Shown here: piece by piece, positions 51,844 through 60,034 of the stretch
How the letters are laid out: the number at the start of each line of letters is the position of its first letter
How positions within the stretch are numbered: the first letter of the stretch is position 1
Origin: Pseudonocardia xinjiangensis
GTDB taxonomy: Bacteria; Actinomycetota; Actinomycetes; Mycobacteriales; Pseudonocardiaceae
Assembly: GCF_012911925.1 (NCBI RefSeq)
Contig: NZ_JAAXKY010000003.1
Coordinates: forward strand, 62,001-126,000
Reading direction: 5' to 3'
Length of the DNA: 64,000 nt
Translations under genes and position numbers: made by a program
The notes under the pieces: model-generated
What the model saw: only the letters and a program-made list of their open reading frames with translations
Databases searched by the model: none
What the model was told of the DNA's origin: nothing

Positions 51844-53289
51844 ATGACGACTGACCCGGGCGTGTCCGGCGCCCCACGGTTCGACGTCGTCCTCCGGGGA
51901 TACGACCGCCGGCAGGTCGACGAGCACGTGGCTCGTCTCCAGCGGGCGGTCGCCAGGATGCGGGCCGATCTCGAGCTGGCGCGCAGCCAGCCGCTCCCGG
52001 TCGTCTCGTCCCCCTCCGGCGGTCCGCCGGGGCAGGCCCCGCCCGGTGCGCGGCCCCGGCCCACTCCACGTCCGCGGCCCGGCGGCGGCCCGATGCCGCA
52101 CGGCGAGTCGCCCGACATGATCGGGAACTTCACCGACCGGATGCAGAGCATTCTGCAGGCCGCCGAGGAAGAGGCCGCGGAGATCCGCAAGAAGGCCAGG
52201 GTCGCCGCCCGCGCCGAGGAGGACAAGGTCCGGGCCCAGCTCGCCGACCTGGTGCGTCAGCGCGACGCGCTCGTCGCCGAGCTCACGCGCATGCGCGGCC
52301 AGCTCGAGGGCATGCTCGCGGCGCCCACCGCCCGCATCACGCTGCCGCCCCGCGACGGTGCCCCGCCCGCCGCCCGGCCGCGGGACACCGCCGCACCGGG
52401 CTCGTCCCAGCAGCCCCCGGCGTCCTCCGCGTCCGCTCCTGCCGCACCGCCTTCCGCCGGCGCCCCTCGCGGGGCGGCCGCACCCTCGGGCGGGCAGGCC
52501 GCCCGCAGCGGTGACGGTCCCGGCGGCCACGGCCCGAGGCCCGGCGCCCCCGCCGCCGACGGAGCGCAGGGCGGCTCGGCTCGTCCGGCCCAGGGCGCGC
52601 CCGCACGTTCCCCGTCCGGTTCGTCCGGGGGTGCGCCGGTCGGATCGGCCCGCGCCGACATCCTCCAGACCCTCCCCCCGCCGTCGAAGGTCGTCCCGCC
52701 GGGCGATCCGACCGGGGCCGTTCCCCATGTCGCAGGCGACCCGCGCGCAGGCGACCGCAGCTCTGTCTCGTCATCCGGCAAGCCGGCCGCCCACCGGCTG
52801 CCCTCCGGTGGCTACCAGGCGGTCGGTGCGGCGGCGGGCGAGCAGTCCGGATCGATGCGTCCGACCACGGAACCCGAACCGCAGCCCAGCGAGCTGTTCC
52901 GTCCCCCCGCCGGGGGCCGCGAGGACGAGCCGCGCACCAGCGCGGTGCCGCACGCGGCCCGCTCCGGCCCCGCTCCGGCAGCCGAGCGCACCACGGTCGT
53001 GCCCACCGTGCGGCCCGCCGACAAGTCCGGTCCGAGTGCCGGCAGCGATAAATCCGCCCGGAAACCGGTCCCTCCGGACTCAACCGTCAAGGTGAATTCG
53101 GTAAGGCCGCCGAGCGGCTCGGATGCGGGCAGGCCGGCCCCGCCTCCCGGCCCCGGTCAGGGCCGTTCCGAGCAGAAGAATGCGCCGTCAGACGAGGTGA
53201 ATGACGGTCGACGCGGTGAGCGCGGGCCAGGTGCCGGGGGCGGTTCCGACCGCTCGGGTCGCTCCGCCTCGCCGTCACGTTCGGGTTGA
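51844..53289 (+). CDS. DivIVA-domain coiled-coil protein with a long Pro/Ala/Ser-rich tail
   Basis: The 481-residue protein starts at ATG 51844 behind GGAGGGG, with a TACGCT box at 51823-51828 nearer the 5' end. PRFDVVLRGYDRRQVDEHVARLQ at residues 11-33 is the DivIVA membrane-binding segment. A proline-rich linker, a coiled coil (NFTDRMQSILQAAEEEAAEI, then RKKARVAARAEEDKV) around residues 97-160 and a very long low-complexity Pro/Ala/Ser/Gly tail follow. DivIVA proteins mark poles and curved membranes in actinobacteria. A role in polar growth is inferred from the domain only. Confidence 0.8.
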   Translation: MTTDPGVSGAPRFDVVLRGYDRRQVDEHVARLQRAVARMRADLELARSQPLPVVSSPSGGPPGQAPPGARPRPTPRPRPGGGPMPHGESPDMIGNFTDRMQSILQAAEEEAAEIRKKARVAARAEEDKVRAQLADLVRQRDALVAELTRMRGQLEGMLAAPTARITLPPRDGAPPAARPRDTAAPGSSQQPPASSASAPAAPPSAGAPRGAAAPSGGQAARSGDGPGGHGPRPGAPAADGAQGGSARPAQGAPARSPSGSSGGAPVGSARADILQTLPPPSKVVPPGDPTGAVPHVAGDPRAGDRSSVSSSGKPAAHRLPSGGYQAVGAAAGEQSGSMRPTTEPEPQPSELFRPPAGGREDEPRTSAVPHAARSGPAPAAERTTVVPTVRPADKSGPSAGSDKSARKPVPPDSTVKVNSVRPPSGSDAGRPAPPPGPGQGRSEQKNAPSDEVNDGRRGERGPGAGGGSDRSGRSASPSRSG

Positions 53290-53320
53290 TTTCGATTGCG
53301 CACAGTTAGCTGAATTCGCG

Positions 53321-53326
53321 TACGGT
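53321..53326 (+). promoter_or_regulatory. -10 element for the leaderless single-TM gene
   Basis: TACGGT ends 8 bases before ATG 53335, with no Shine-Dalgarno between. Confidence 0.4.
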
Positions 53327-53334
53327 CCGCATCC

Positions 53335-54279
53335 ATGCAGCTGCCCCTGACGACGAACGGGCTGGTCCCGGTGGGTGTGGGCGTCGTGGTCGCCCTCGCT
53401 CTCGTCCTCCTGATCGTGTTCGCAATGAGACGCAGGCGCCCGGTGGGCGCCGCCCCACACCTCCGGGATCGCGGCATGCGCGACTGGACAGGACTGGAAC
53501 CCCACCACGTCCTGGCCCCGCCGCCGCCCCCGGCGATGCCCGCGGTCCAGTGGTCCACCGGCCTCGCCGCGCCGTCGGCCCACCAGGACGCTCCGGTGCG
53601 TGGGTGGGGGGACGCGGCGCCGAAGGGCTACCCGGACTCCGCCTCCACCACCGGCAGTGCCGCCACCACCGGCAGCGGGGCGTCCGGCGGGTCGCCCGGC
53701 GAGGCGTACCCGGTCGCCGGACCGGGCACGCCCGCGGCGCCGCCCTCCACCCCGGCCGGCAACAACCACACCGTGCGGCCGTTGCTCAGCTCACTCGACG
53801 CTGCGTCGCGCAGCGGGCTGGGCTCCCGGTCCAACGCGGCCGACTCCACCGGATCCGGCCGTACGGTGGCAGCGGCGGTGGCGCAGGCGTTCGCCGTTCG
53901 GGCGGCGGCCGTCCGAAGTGGTCGCCTGGAGCAGATTCCGGGCACATCCGAGCGGAACGGGTCTGCTGCTCTCTCCACCCCGCCGACTGCGGTCCCGCCG
54001 AGTTCCGACCCGCCCGCGGCGAGCGCTGCGGTGCCCGCACAGCCGTCCACCGCGCAGGCCGACGTCCGCGACCGGCTGCTGGCCGTGCTGCTCGACGATC
54101 CGGCACGGGCGGTCGGTGCCACCGCCGAGCTGGAGGCGTGCCGCAGCCGGCTCCAGGACGTGCTGCACCGGCTCGCCGCCAGCGGTCTGCGCCCGGAGCA
54201 GCTCGCGCGTCTCGTCGAGCTCCCGGTCGAGGAGGTACGCACGATCCTCGCGTCAGCTGCCGGTTCCCCCGCCCACTAG
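53335..54279 (+). CDS. Single-span membrane protein with a low-complexity linker
   Basis: The 314-residue protein has a hydrophobic segment at about residues 9-31 (GLVPVGVGVVVALALVLLIVFAM) followed by RRRRPVG, so it is likely anchored with its long tail in the cytoplasm. A Gly/Ser/Ala/Pro linker leads to a C-terminal helical domain (AVLLDDPARAVGATAELEACRSRLQDVLHRLAASG...LVELPVEEVRTIL) of about 85 residues. The family is not recognised. It follows the DivIVA-like gene in the same direction, so they may work together at the membrane. The end is 3 bp from the convergent nitrobindin-like gene. Confidence 0.6.
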   Translation: MQLPLTTNGLVPVGVGVVVALALVLLIVFAMRRRRPVGAAPHLRDRGMRDWTGLEPHHVLAPPPPPAMPAVQWSTGLAAPSAHQDAPVRGWGDAAPKGYPDSASTTGSAATTGSGASGGSPGEAYPVAGPGTPAAPPSTPAGNNHTVRPLLSSLDAASRSGLGSRSNAADSTGSGRTVAAAVAQAFAVRAAAVRSGRLEQIPGTSERNGSAALSTPPTAVPPSSDPPAASAAVPAQPSTAQADVRDRLLAVLLDDPARAVGATAELEACRSRLQDVLHRLAASGLRPEQLARLVELPVEEVRTILASAAGSPAH

Positions 54280-54282
54280 GGC

Positions 54283-54909
54283 TCAGCCGGCGATCCGGCT
54301 CAGCCGGGCCGAGAGGTGGGGCTGCAGGGGCTGGCCCTCCATCGCCCGCTCGTCGACGTAGGCCAGGTCCCCGCCCTCGACGAGCCCGTACAGCCGATGC
54401 GACGCCGTCACCTCCTTGGCGGAAGCCGTGCGCACTATCGCGTCGGCCTCGATCTCCCAGGACGTCAGGTTCCGGGCGCGGCCGTAGAAGATCTCGCTGA
54501 TCCCGGTGGCGTGGGTGATGAGCACCTCGAGCTCCCCGTCGGGCTGAGGACGCCAGAAGCCGGTCTCCCGCGCTGCGGGCCGCAGCACCTCGCCGTCCGG
54601 ACCGAGCAGCCACGCCCTGGACTCGTAGGACAGGAACGGACGCCCGTCGTGGGCGAACACGATCTGCTGCCCGTAGGCGTACGGGCCGTCGATCGTCGGG
54701 TAGACGACCTCGCCAGCACCGCGCCACACCCCGACCAGGGGGAGCAGGCCGAGGCACTGCTCGTGCAGGTCGGGGCCTTCCCGGAGGTTCGCGGTGTCGT
54801 CCGGGACCGGGAGGTCCTCGAAACGGGGCCGGTTGCGCTGCGGTGAGTCGGGCGCTGCGTTCGCAGGCCCGGTGATCTGGCCGGGCAGCTCGGCCTCCGG
54901 GCCTGTCAC
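54283..54909 (-). CDS. Nitrobindin/FABP-like protein (Rv0813c-like)
   Basis: The 208-residue protein starts at GTG 54909, coupled to the preceding small gene by a GTGA overlap. It contains LLPLVGVWRGAGEVVYPTI (GxWxGxG...YPT, the nitrobindin signature) near residue 55, FLSYESRAWLL, and the C-terminal HLSARLSRIAG with a His at the usual place of the haem-binding ligand. The fold is a 10-stranded beta barrel. Nitrobindins bind ferric haem and handle peroxynitrite or NO; some relatives instead bind fatty acids. Neighbour genes match Rv0813c-Rv0815c in mycobacteria. Confidence 0.88.
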   Translation of the reverse strand: MTGPEAELPGQITGPANAAPDSPQRNRPRFEDLPVPDDTANLREGPDLHEQCLGLLPLVGVWRGAGEVVYPTIDGPYAYGQQIVFAHDGRPFLSYESRAWLLGPDGEVLRPAARETGFWRPQPDGELEVLITHATGISEIFYGRARNLTSWEIEADAIVRTASAKEVTASHRLYGLVEGGDLAYVDERAMEGQPLQPHLSARLSRIAG

Positions 54910-55037
54910 GGGGTGACCTCCCGGGTGACGTCAGGGGTGCCCGGTTCCGTCGTGAAGAGCCGCCGGAGCAGGTAGCCGGTGAACGCCGCGATGCCCGCGC
55001 TGGTCACGATCAGCAGGCCTGAGAAGAACCAGTTCAC
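54906..55037 (-). CDS. 43-residue single-span membrane protein
   Basis: Starting at GTG 55037, the product is NWFFSGLLIVTSAGIAAFTG followed by YLLRRLFTTEPGTPDVTREVTP, one membrane helix and a short hydrophilic tail. Its stop overlaps the nitrobindin-like start by GTGA, which is unlikely for a chance frame. The function is unknown; it may anchor or regulate its partner. Confidence 0.55.
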   Translation of the reverse strand: MNWFFSGLLIVTSAGIAAFTGYLLRRLFTTEPGTPDVTREVTP

Positions 55038-55140
55038 GGGCGGGCAGCCTAGTCCGTGCGCTGTCCGGTGCCGGGCGTGGCACGGGAAGGCCCCGTGCGC
55101 CATGACGCGGCGCACGGGGCCTGCCGGCAACTCGCTGGTC

Positions 55141-55443
55141 CTACGACGCCACCGCGACCTCGGCCTGGTGCAGGCCAGGGCCGTCGGCACTGAGCACGGT
55201 CTCGCCGTTGCCCGCACGGGACAGTGCGCGCAGCGTCCAGGTGCCGGGCGCTGCGAAGAACCGGAAGTCCCCGACTGCCGACGCCACGACCTCGGCGGTG
55301 AACTCACCCGTCCCGTCGAGCAGGCGGACGAACGCTCCGGGCACGGGCAGACCGTCGGCGACCACCCGCCCGGCGAGCACGGTCTCCTTGGTCAGGTCGG
55401 TACCGGGCGGCAGTGCGACCGCCTGGTCGGGCGCTCCGCACAT
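55141..55443 (-). CDS. DUF1416 protein (SseC-like)
   Basis: The 100-residue protein begins CGAPDQAVALPPGTDLTKE and has the DUF1416 pattern VLAGRVVADGLPVPGAFVRLLDGTGEF, AVGDFRFFAAPGTWTLRALSR. It resembles a small immunoglobulin-like or carboxypeptidase-regulatory fold. DUF1416 genes are typically paired with a rhodanese gene in actinobacteria (SseC2 with CysA2 in mycobacteria), and the start of this one overlaps the rhodanese stop by one base. Its job in sulfur transfer is not known. Confidence 0.9.
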   Translation of the reverse strand: MCGAPDQAVALPPGTDLTKETVLAGRVVADGLPVPGAFVRLLDGTGEFTAEVVASAVGDFRFFAAPGTWTLRALSRAGNGETVLSADGPGLHQAEVAVAS

Positions 55444-56282
55444 CAGCGGCTCACCTCCAGCTCGATCGGGACGCCGACGAGGGAGCCGTACTCGACCCAG
55501 CTGCCGTCGTAGTTCTTGACGTCGCTCCGGCCGAGCAGTTCGTGCAGCACCACCCAGGTGTGCGAGCTGCGCTCGCCGATGCGGCAGTAGGCGATCGTCG
55601 CCTTGCCCTCGTCGAAGCCGGCCTCGCCGTAGAGCGCCGTGAGCTCCTCATCGGACTTGAATGTGCCGTCCTCGTTGGCCGCCTTGCTCCACGGGATGTT
55701 GATCGCGGAGGGCACGTGGCCGCGCCGCTGCGACTGCTCCTGCGGCAGGTGGGCGGGCGCCAGGATCTTGCCGGAGAACTCGTCGGGCGAGCGCACGTCG
55801 ACCAGGTTCTTCGTGCCGATCGAGTCGACGACCTCGTCACGGAAGGCCCGGATGCTGAGGTCCGGCTCCTGCGCCGTGTAGGTGGTGGCGCTGCGCTCGG
55901 CGACGTCGGAGGTGAGGGGGCGCCCGTCGAGCTCCCACTTCTTGCGGCCGCCGTCGAGCAGCTTGACGTTCTGGTGGCCGTAGAGCTTGAACTCCCAGTA
56001 CGCGTAGGCCGCGAACCAGTTGTTGTTGCCCCCGTAGAGGACGACGGTGTCGTCGGTGCCGACACCCTTGGCCGACAGGAGCTGCTCGAACTGCTCCTTG
56101 GTGACGATGTCGCGTCGCACCGGGTCCTGGAGATCGGTGGTCCAGTTGATCTTGACGGCACCGGGGAGGTGACCACCGTCGTAGGCGGTGGTGTCCTCGT
56201 CGACCTCGAGGAAGACGATCCCGTCGGTCCCGAGGTTCTTCTCGGCCCAGTCTGCTGTGACCAGGACGTCCTGACGGCTCAT
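55443..56282 (-). CDS. Thiosulfate sulfurtransferase (rhodanese), CysA2/SseA-like
   Basis: The 279-residue protein has tandem rhodanese domains: the first, inactive one carries YDGGHLPGAVKINWTTDL at about residues 34-51, and the second carries the DVRSPDEFSG motif and the catalytic loop with Cys233 in IAYCRIGERSSHT. It starts DVLVTADWAEKNLGTDGI. It transfers the sulfane sulfur of thiosulfate or a persulfide to an acceptor such as cyanide or a thiol protein. Stop/start overlaps with DUF4395 and DUF1416 show a single operon, preceded by a cysteine-rich leader peptide. Confidence 0.95.
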   Translation of the reverse strand: MSRQDVLVTADWAEKNLGTDGIVFLEVDEDTTAYDGGHLPGAVKINWTTDLQDPVRRDIVTKEQFEQLLSAKGVGTDDTVVLYGGNNNWFAAYAYWEFKLYGHQNVKLLDGGRKKWELDGRPLTSDVAERSATTYTAQEPDLSIRAFRDEVVDSIGTKNLVDVRSPDEFSGKILAPAHLPQEQSQRRGHVPSAINIPWSKAANEDGTFKSDEELTALYGEAGFDEGKATIAYCRIGERSSHTWVVLHELLGRSDVKNYDGSWVEYGSLVGVPIELEVSR

Positions 56283-56743
56283 GCGGTGGCTCCCTGTTGG
56301 TTGTTCTTCCGGAAACGGGCGATCACTGCGTACAGCTCGCAGCCCAGGCAGAAGCCGAAGGCGGCGTTGAGGAAGGCGGCGGCCAGTGCGAAGGCGGTGG
56401 CGACGATGCCGAGGCCGGTGAGACCGGCGAGGTAACCGACAGTACCTATGACGGCGAACACGAGGCCGACGGTTTGCGAGAACCGCACCGGGGCGGCCTC
56501 TTCCCGCTCGGTGGGCGGTCTGAGCCGCGGCGCGACCAGTACCCGGAACAGCACCGCGTAGGGCGAGAACCGGAGGCCGGCGATCGAGCCGAGCGCGAAC
56601 ACGAGCGCCTGTGCGCCGAGCAGCCAGCCGCTACCGCTGACGAGCACCAGAGCGAGAACGAGAGTGGTGAGTGCCGCCGAGAAGCGGACGCCGCGCGGAT
56701 CGACGGGCGGATCGCGGCGCGCGGGGGCGGCGGGCGTGGACAT
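56279..56743 (-). CDS. DUF4395 membrane protein
   Basis: The 154-residue protein starts at ATG 56743 (AGGAG site) and overlaps the rhodanese start by ATGA. It has four hydrophobic helices (two at about residues 22-55 and two at about 92-140) and a distinctive FGFCLGCELYAVIARFRK near the C-terminus, where two cysteines sit at the membrane face. DUF4395 proteins often occur beside rhodanese or thioredoxin genes; they may bring sulfur or thiols to the membrane. It is the first structural gene of the leader-controlled operon. Confidence 0.85.
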   Translation of the reverse strand: MSTPAAPARRDPPVDPRGVRFSAALTTLVLALVLVSGSGWLLGAQALVFALGSIAGLRFSPYAVLFRVLVAPRLRPPTEREEAAPVRFSQTVGLVFAVIGTVGYLAGLTGLGIVATAFALAAAFLNAAFGFCLGCELYAVIARFRKNNQQGATA

Positions 56744-56782
56744 GGGGATGCTCCTGAGGACGGGTGCGAGGGGACGCGGATC

Positions 56783-56857
56783 TCAGGAGGTGCGACAGAG
56801 GCAGCTACCGACGCGGCACAGGTCGACTGCGCGTCGTCGGGTCAGCGGCCAGCACAC
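56783..56857 (-). CDS. Cysteine-rich leader peptide upstream of the sulfur-transfer operon
   Basis: From GTG 56857 the frame encodes 24 residues, CWPLTRRRAVDLCRVGSCLC then RTS, and stops at 56783-56785, 39 bp before the DUF4395 start. It has four cysteines, three near the end, and matches the style of Cys-rich leader peptides (VDLCR...C.C) found before sulfur genes in actinobacteria. A TACCCT -10 ends 7 bases before the GTG, so it would be translated from a leaderless message. Ribosome stalling at Cys codons when charged Cys-tRNA is scarce could raise expression of the downstream genes. The frame is too short for routine gene finding. Confidence 0.65.
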   Translation of the reverse strand: MCWPLTRRRAVDLCRVGSCLCRTS

Positions 56858-56864
56858 GGGGGCG

Positions 56865-56870
56865 AGGGTA
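56865..56870 (-). promoter_or_regulatory. -10 element for the leader peptide and sulfur operon
   Basis: TACCCT on the minus strand ends 7 bases before the leader-peptide GTG. The -35 region is weak. Confidence 0.45.
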
Positions 56871-56936
56871 ACCGAGGATTGCTGCTTTCGGGAGCGGGGT
56901 GTAGCTGCACAAATCGTCCGCGTGGCGGGAAGCCGC

Positions 56937-57374
56937 TCACGCCGACCCCGTGCCGGTCAGGCGGGGTGCGATCGCAGCCTCCAGTTCGGGGAGCCGGGGC
57001 ACGCCCGAGATGCGGAGCAGCTCCGCCCCGTCACGGGTGAAGGCGACGACCGTCGGTGTCCGCATCACCGAGAGCTCGCGGGCGACGTCGGGCCGTTCGG
57101 CGACGTCGATCTCGAGGTGCACCACGCCGGGGCGGCGGGCGGAGAGGTCCGTCAGCAGCTCCGCGGTGCGGCGGCACGGCGTGCACACGGGGGAGGACAG
57201 CTGCAGCAACAGGACCCGGTCCGAGGCGGCGGGGGCGGTGCCGGCGAGCGCCCATCCGCCGGACGCGGCGCCGCCGGTGCGCATCCGGCCGGCGCGGGCC
57301 CGCACCACCAGCCCCACCGCCGTGGCGAGCGCCAGCGTGCCCACCAGAACCAGGAGACCGGGGTCACTGATCAT
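56937..57374 (-). CDS. Membrane-tethered thioredoxin-fold protein (ThiX-like)
   Basis: The 145-residue protein has an N-terminal hydrophobic helix (residues about 5-25) and a thioredoxin domain with redox motif Cys64-Thr-Pro-Cys67 in LLLQLSSPVCTPCRRTAELL, followed by VHLEIDVAERPDVARELSVMRTPTVVAF, which carries the cis-Pro (TPTVVAF). It would act in thiol-disulfide exchange at the membrane. It corresponds by position to thiX (Rv0816c) in the mycobacterial order. A 79-bp gap separates it from the leader peptide. Confidence 0.85.
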   Translation of the reverse strand: MISDPGLLVLVGTLALATAVGLVVRARAGRMRTGGAASGGWALAGTAPAASDRVLLLQLSSPVCTPCRRTAELLTDLSARRPGVVHLEIDVAERPDVARELSVMRTPTVVAFTRDGAELLRISGVPRLPELEAAIAPRLTGTGSA

Positions 57375-57422
57375 GCCGGTGGCAACGCGACGGGGGCGCG
57401 GTGTACTCCCGGGTCGTCCGGA

Positions 57423-58202
57423 TCAGGACGGTGTCGGGGCACCGAGGGTGAGGTTACGGGCCTCGCCGCTGATCTCGAGCTGCCCGTTGTTGGCCCGCAG
57501 CGCGGTGGGGGTGACCTGCAACGGGAGCGAACCGGGATCGATGCGCACCGTGAACAGCTGCTGCAGTGTCCGCTGGATCGCCTGCGGGACGGGCTGGTTG
57601 TCGTCGCCGAGCCGGATGTCCTGCGGGACGATCTGCGCCTGGCCGCCGTCGAGCTGCAGCTCAGCGATGACCGACACCGGCGTCTCCTGGCCCAGGAACG
57701 ATCCGGTGCCCGAGAGCCGGGCGACGTTGTCGGGATCGAGCCGCGTGAGCGCCGGGTCGCCGCCGTCCTCGACGGCCTGCTGCAACGCCTCGTCGTCGAC
57801 CGTGTCGATCCGGAGGTCCTTGATGCCCGGCACGAGCCGTTCCACGTCGGTGGCCGACACGCTCACCGTGCCCTCGGCGTTGCCCACCTGCAGTGTCTTC
57901 GGGCCGGAGCCCAGCAGCATCGACAGCGGCGCCGTGACGTTGCGGAGCTGCGCCGAGACGTCGAGCTCCTGCAGCTGTCCGACGCGGATCCGGGTCGCGT
58001 CGACGTCGATGCTGCGGTAGTGGCCGGACAGTGCCTGCGTGAGGAACGGGAAGCCGTTGATCCGGACCGACGGGTCGTCCACGAGCCCGATCTGCTGCCG
58101 CATCTGCCGTGACACGGCCGACTCGGCAAGGGCGGCGGACCCGTAGTCGACGGCCACGAGCAGCCCGACCAGCACGAGCAGCCCGATGACCACGCGCTTC
58201 AT
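57423..58202 (-). CDS. DUF2993 protein, LmeA-like
   Basis: The 259-residue protein starts at ATG 58202 with a hydrophobic signal or anchor helix (residues 4-23) and then a DUF2993 body: AESAVSRQMRQQIGLVDDPSVRINGFPFLTQALSGHY, RIRVGQLQELDVSAQLRNVTAP and so on. By position it matches Rv0817c, which I recall is LmeA, a periplasmic protein needed to finish the lipoglycan/lipomannan backbone in mycobacteria. It would act at the outer face of the membrane in phosphatidylinositol-mannoside lipoglycan assembly. It overlaps the hydrolase stop by ATGA. Confidence 0.87.
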   Translation of the reverse strand: MKRVVIGLLVLVGLLVAVDYGSAALAESAVSRQMRQQIGLVDDPSVRINGFPFLTQALSGHYRSIDVDATRIRVGQLQELDVSAQLRNVTAPLSMLLGSGPKTLQVGNAEGTVSVSATDVERLVPGIKDLRIDTVDDEALQQAVEDGGDPALTRLDPDNVARLSGTGSFLGQETPVSVIAELQLDGGQAQIVPQDIRLGDDNQPVPQAIQRTLQQLFTVRIDPGSLPLQVTPTALRANNGQLEISGEARNLTLGAPTPS

Positions 58203-59080
58203 CCGACCTCCGACCCTGGTGCCCGGCGCTCTGCCGGGGTGCGGGGTCCGACCGTAGAGCCGCCGCCGTTGGTGCGTTCGCCCGGGATGGCACTCGACGC
58301 GGCGGCGAGCGCCCACAGGGCGATGCGCTCGGCGAGTTCGGGGCCGGTTCCGCTCTCGCCGTGGCCCTCGCCCGGCTCGGTCCACAGCTGTGCGTGGCCG
58401 CCCGACGCCGCGGCCAGGGCTTCCGGGTGCGCCGCCGAGAAGTAGTGGTCACCGGCGAAGTGGACGAGCAGCAGCGGCACCGGCGCCACCGCCGCGACGA
58501 CCTCCACCGGTGAGGGCGGGACCACGTCCCACGCCGAGTCAAGGCGAACACCGAGCAGGCGGGCGACGGCGCGGCCGTGCGGCTGCTCCAGCAGCCAGTG
58601 CACCCGGCGCATCGCAGGTGTCTCGCGGGAGTACCAGCGTGCGGGGCCGCTGACGGCGACCACTGCGTCGGGACGGACCGTGCCTGCTGTGGCCTGGCGC
58701 AGCGCCACCGCCGCACCCAGGGAGAAGCCGACCGTGGCCACCCGGGAGTAGCCGGCGTCCCGGGCCCACCGCACGGCTGCGTCGAGGTCGAGCAGCTCCC
58801 GGTCGCCCACGGTGGTGCGCCCGCCCGAGCGACCGTGCCCCCGCATGTCGAGGGCGACCACCGGCGCCTGGCCGCTGAGGGCCTCCAGAACCACACGGGT
58901 GACGGGGAGGCGCGTGTGATGGGTGAACCCGTGACACACGGCGAGTGCGGTGTCCCCGCCGGGTCCTGGGAGGTGCATTCCGGAGAGTGAGACGCCGTCC
59001 AAGGTCGTTACGTTCAGCGCACGGTGCGTGACCTGCGCCGCGCCGCTCTTCCGATCGGCCCTCACGCAGTTATCCTGCAT
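58199..59080 (-). CDS. Alpha/beta hydrolase
   Basis: The product has an oxyanion-hole stretch VCHGFTHHTRLPV, the nucleophile elbow GFSLGAA with Ser, an acid in HFAGDHYFS and the catalytic His in GEGHGESG. The Pfam-like hydrolase body starts at VTHRALNVTTLDGVSL, so GTG 59032 (277 aa) is an alternative to ATG 59080 (293 aa). It is probably a cytosolic esterase or lipase-like enzyme of unknown substrate. It is coupled to the LmeA-like gene by an ATGA overlap. Confidence 0.85.
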   Translation of the reverse strand: MQDNCVRADRKSGAAQVTHRALNVTTLDGVSLSGMHLPGPGGDTALAVCHGFTHHTRLPVTRVVLEALSGQAPVVALDMRGHGRSGGRTTVGDRELLDLDAAVRWARDAGYSRVATVGFSLGAAVALRQATAGTVRPDAVVAVSGPARWYSRETPAMRRVHWLLEQPHGRAVARLLGVRLDSAWDVVPPSPVEVVAAVAPVPLLLVHFAGDHYFSAAHPEALAAASGGHAQLWTEPGEGHGESGTGPELAERIALWALAAASSAIPGERTNGGGSTVGPRTPAERRAPGSEVG

Positions 59081-59205
59081 CGATCCGCGTGGTGTGTTCC
59101 GACCGGGTCACGCGGGTGTGAACGGTGCGTCAGCGTCGCCCGCCGTGATCGGACGAGGGGCGCCGCACCGGCGCCTCGGCTCCCGGTGTGGAAAGGAGGC
59201 ACCAC

Positions 59206-59985
59206 GTGGAACTCCTTCTGCTGACCGCCGATCCCGATCCGGGATCCGTGCTGCCGGCCCTGACATTGCTCCCCCACGGGGTCCGCACGGCGGCGCCCGA
59301 GGTGGCCGCGCTGCTGGACGCCGGCCCGCACGACGCCGTACTGGTCGACGCACGCACCGACCTCGTGGCGGCCCGCAGCCTGTGCCGCCTGCTGGGCAGC
59401 ACCGGCATGGACGTGCCGGTGATCGCGGTGCTCACCGAGGGTGGCCTGGTGGCGGTGTCGGGCGAGTGGGTCGTCGACGAGATACTCCTGCCCGGTGCCG
59501 GTCCGGCCGAGGTGGACGCGCGGCTGCGGCTGCTCAAGTCCCGCCCGGGCGGCGACGCAGGCCGCGACGGCGGCGCGCTGGTGCTCGGCGAGCTGGTGAT
59601 CGACGAGGCCACGTACGCGGCGCGCCTGCGCGGCAGGCTCCTCGAGCTCACCTACAAGGAGTTCGAGCTGCTCAAGTACCTCGCGCAGCACGCCGGCCGG
59701 GTCTTCACCCGCGCTCAGCTCCTCCAGGAGGTGTGGGGCTACGACTTCTTCGGCGGCACCCGGACCGTCGACGTGCACGTGCGGCGGCTGCGCGCCAAGC
59801 TCGGCACGGAGCACGAGCAGATGATCGGCACCGTGCGCAACGTCGGCTACAAGTTCGTCCGGCCCAGCCGAGGTCACCTCGGGTCAGCCCCGGTCGGCAT
59901 CGTCGACGACGATGGTGGCGGCGACGATGGCGAGGAGACCGACCGGGCCAACGGCCGCGTCAACGGTGTCGCCGGACTGGTGTGA
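59206..59985 (+). CDS. glnR: GlnR-type orphan response regulator
   Basis: The 259-residue protein starts at GTG 59206 behind GGAAAGGAGG. The receiver-like N-terminus (residues 1-115) keeps an Asp at position 48 in AVLVDART but lacks a full acidic pocket, as in GlnR, which works without a kinase. The C-terminal OmpR winged helix (residues about 130-225) has [53 protein letters not shown] and ends RNVGYKFV. GlnR controls nitrogen genes, including glnA and transporters, in actinobacteria. The place between an LmeA-like gene and mshD matches mycobacterial Rv0818. Confidence 0.92.
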   Translation: MELLLLTADPDPGSVLPALTLLPHGVRTAAPEVAALLDAGPHDAVLVDARTDLVAARSLCRLLGSTGMDVPVIAVLTEGGLVAVSGEWVVDEILLPGAGPAEVDARLRLLKSRPGGDAGRDGGALVLGELVIDEATYAARLRGRLLELTYKEFELLKYLAQHAGRVFTRAQLLQEVWGYDFFGGTRTVDVHVRRLRAKLGTEHEQMIGTVRNVGYKFVRPSRGHLGSAPVGIVDDDGGGDDGEETDRANGRVNGVAGLV

Positions 59986-60021
59986 TCAGCAGCTCCGCGT
60001 CCCGCACGAGGGGGGCGGGGG

Positions 60022-60027
60022 TAGCGT
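60022..60027 (+). promoter_or_regulatory. -10 element for leaderless mshD
   Basis: TAGCGT ends 7 bases before GTG 60035, with no Shine-Dalgarno in between. Confidence 0.45.
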
Positions 60028-60034
60028 CGCACCC

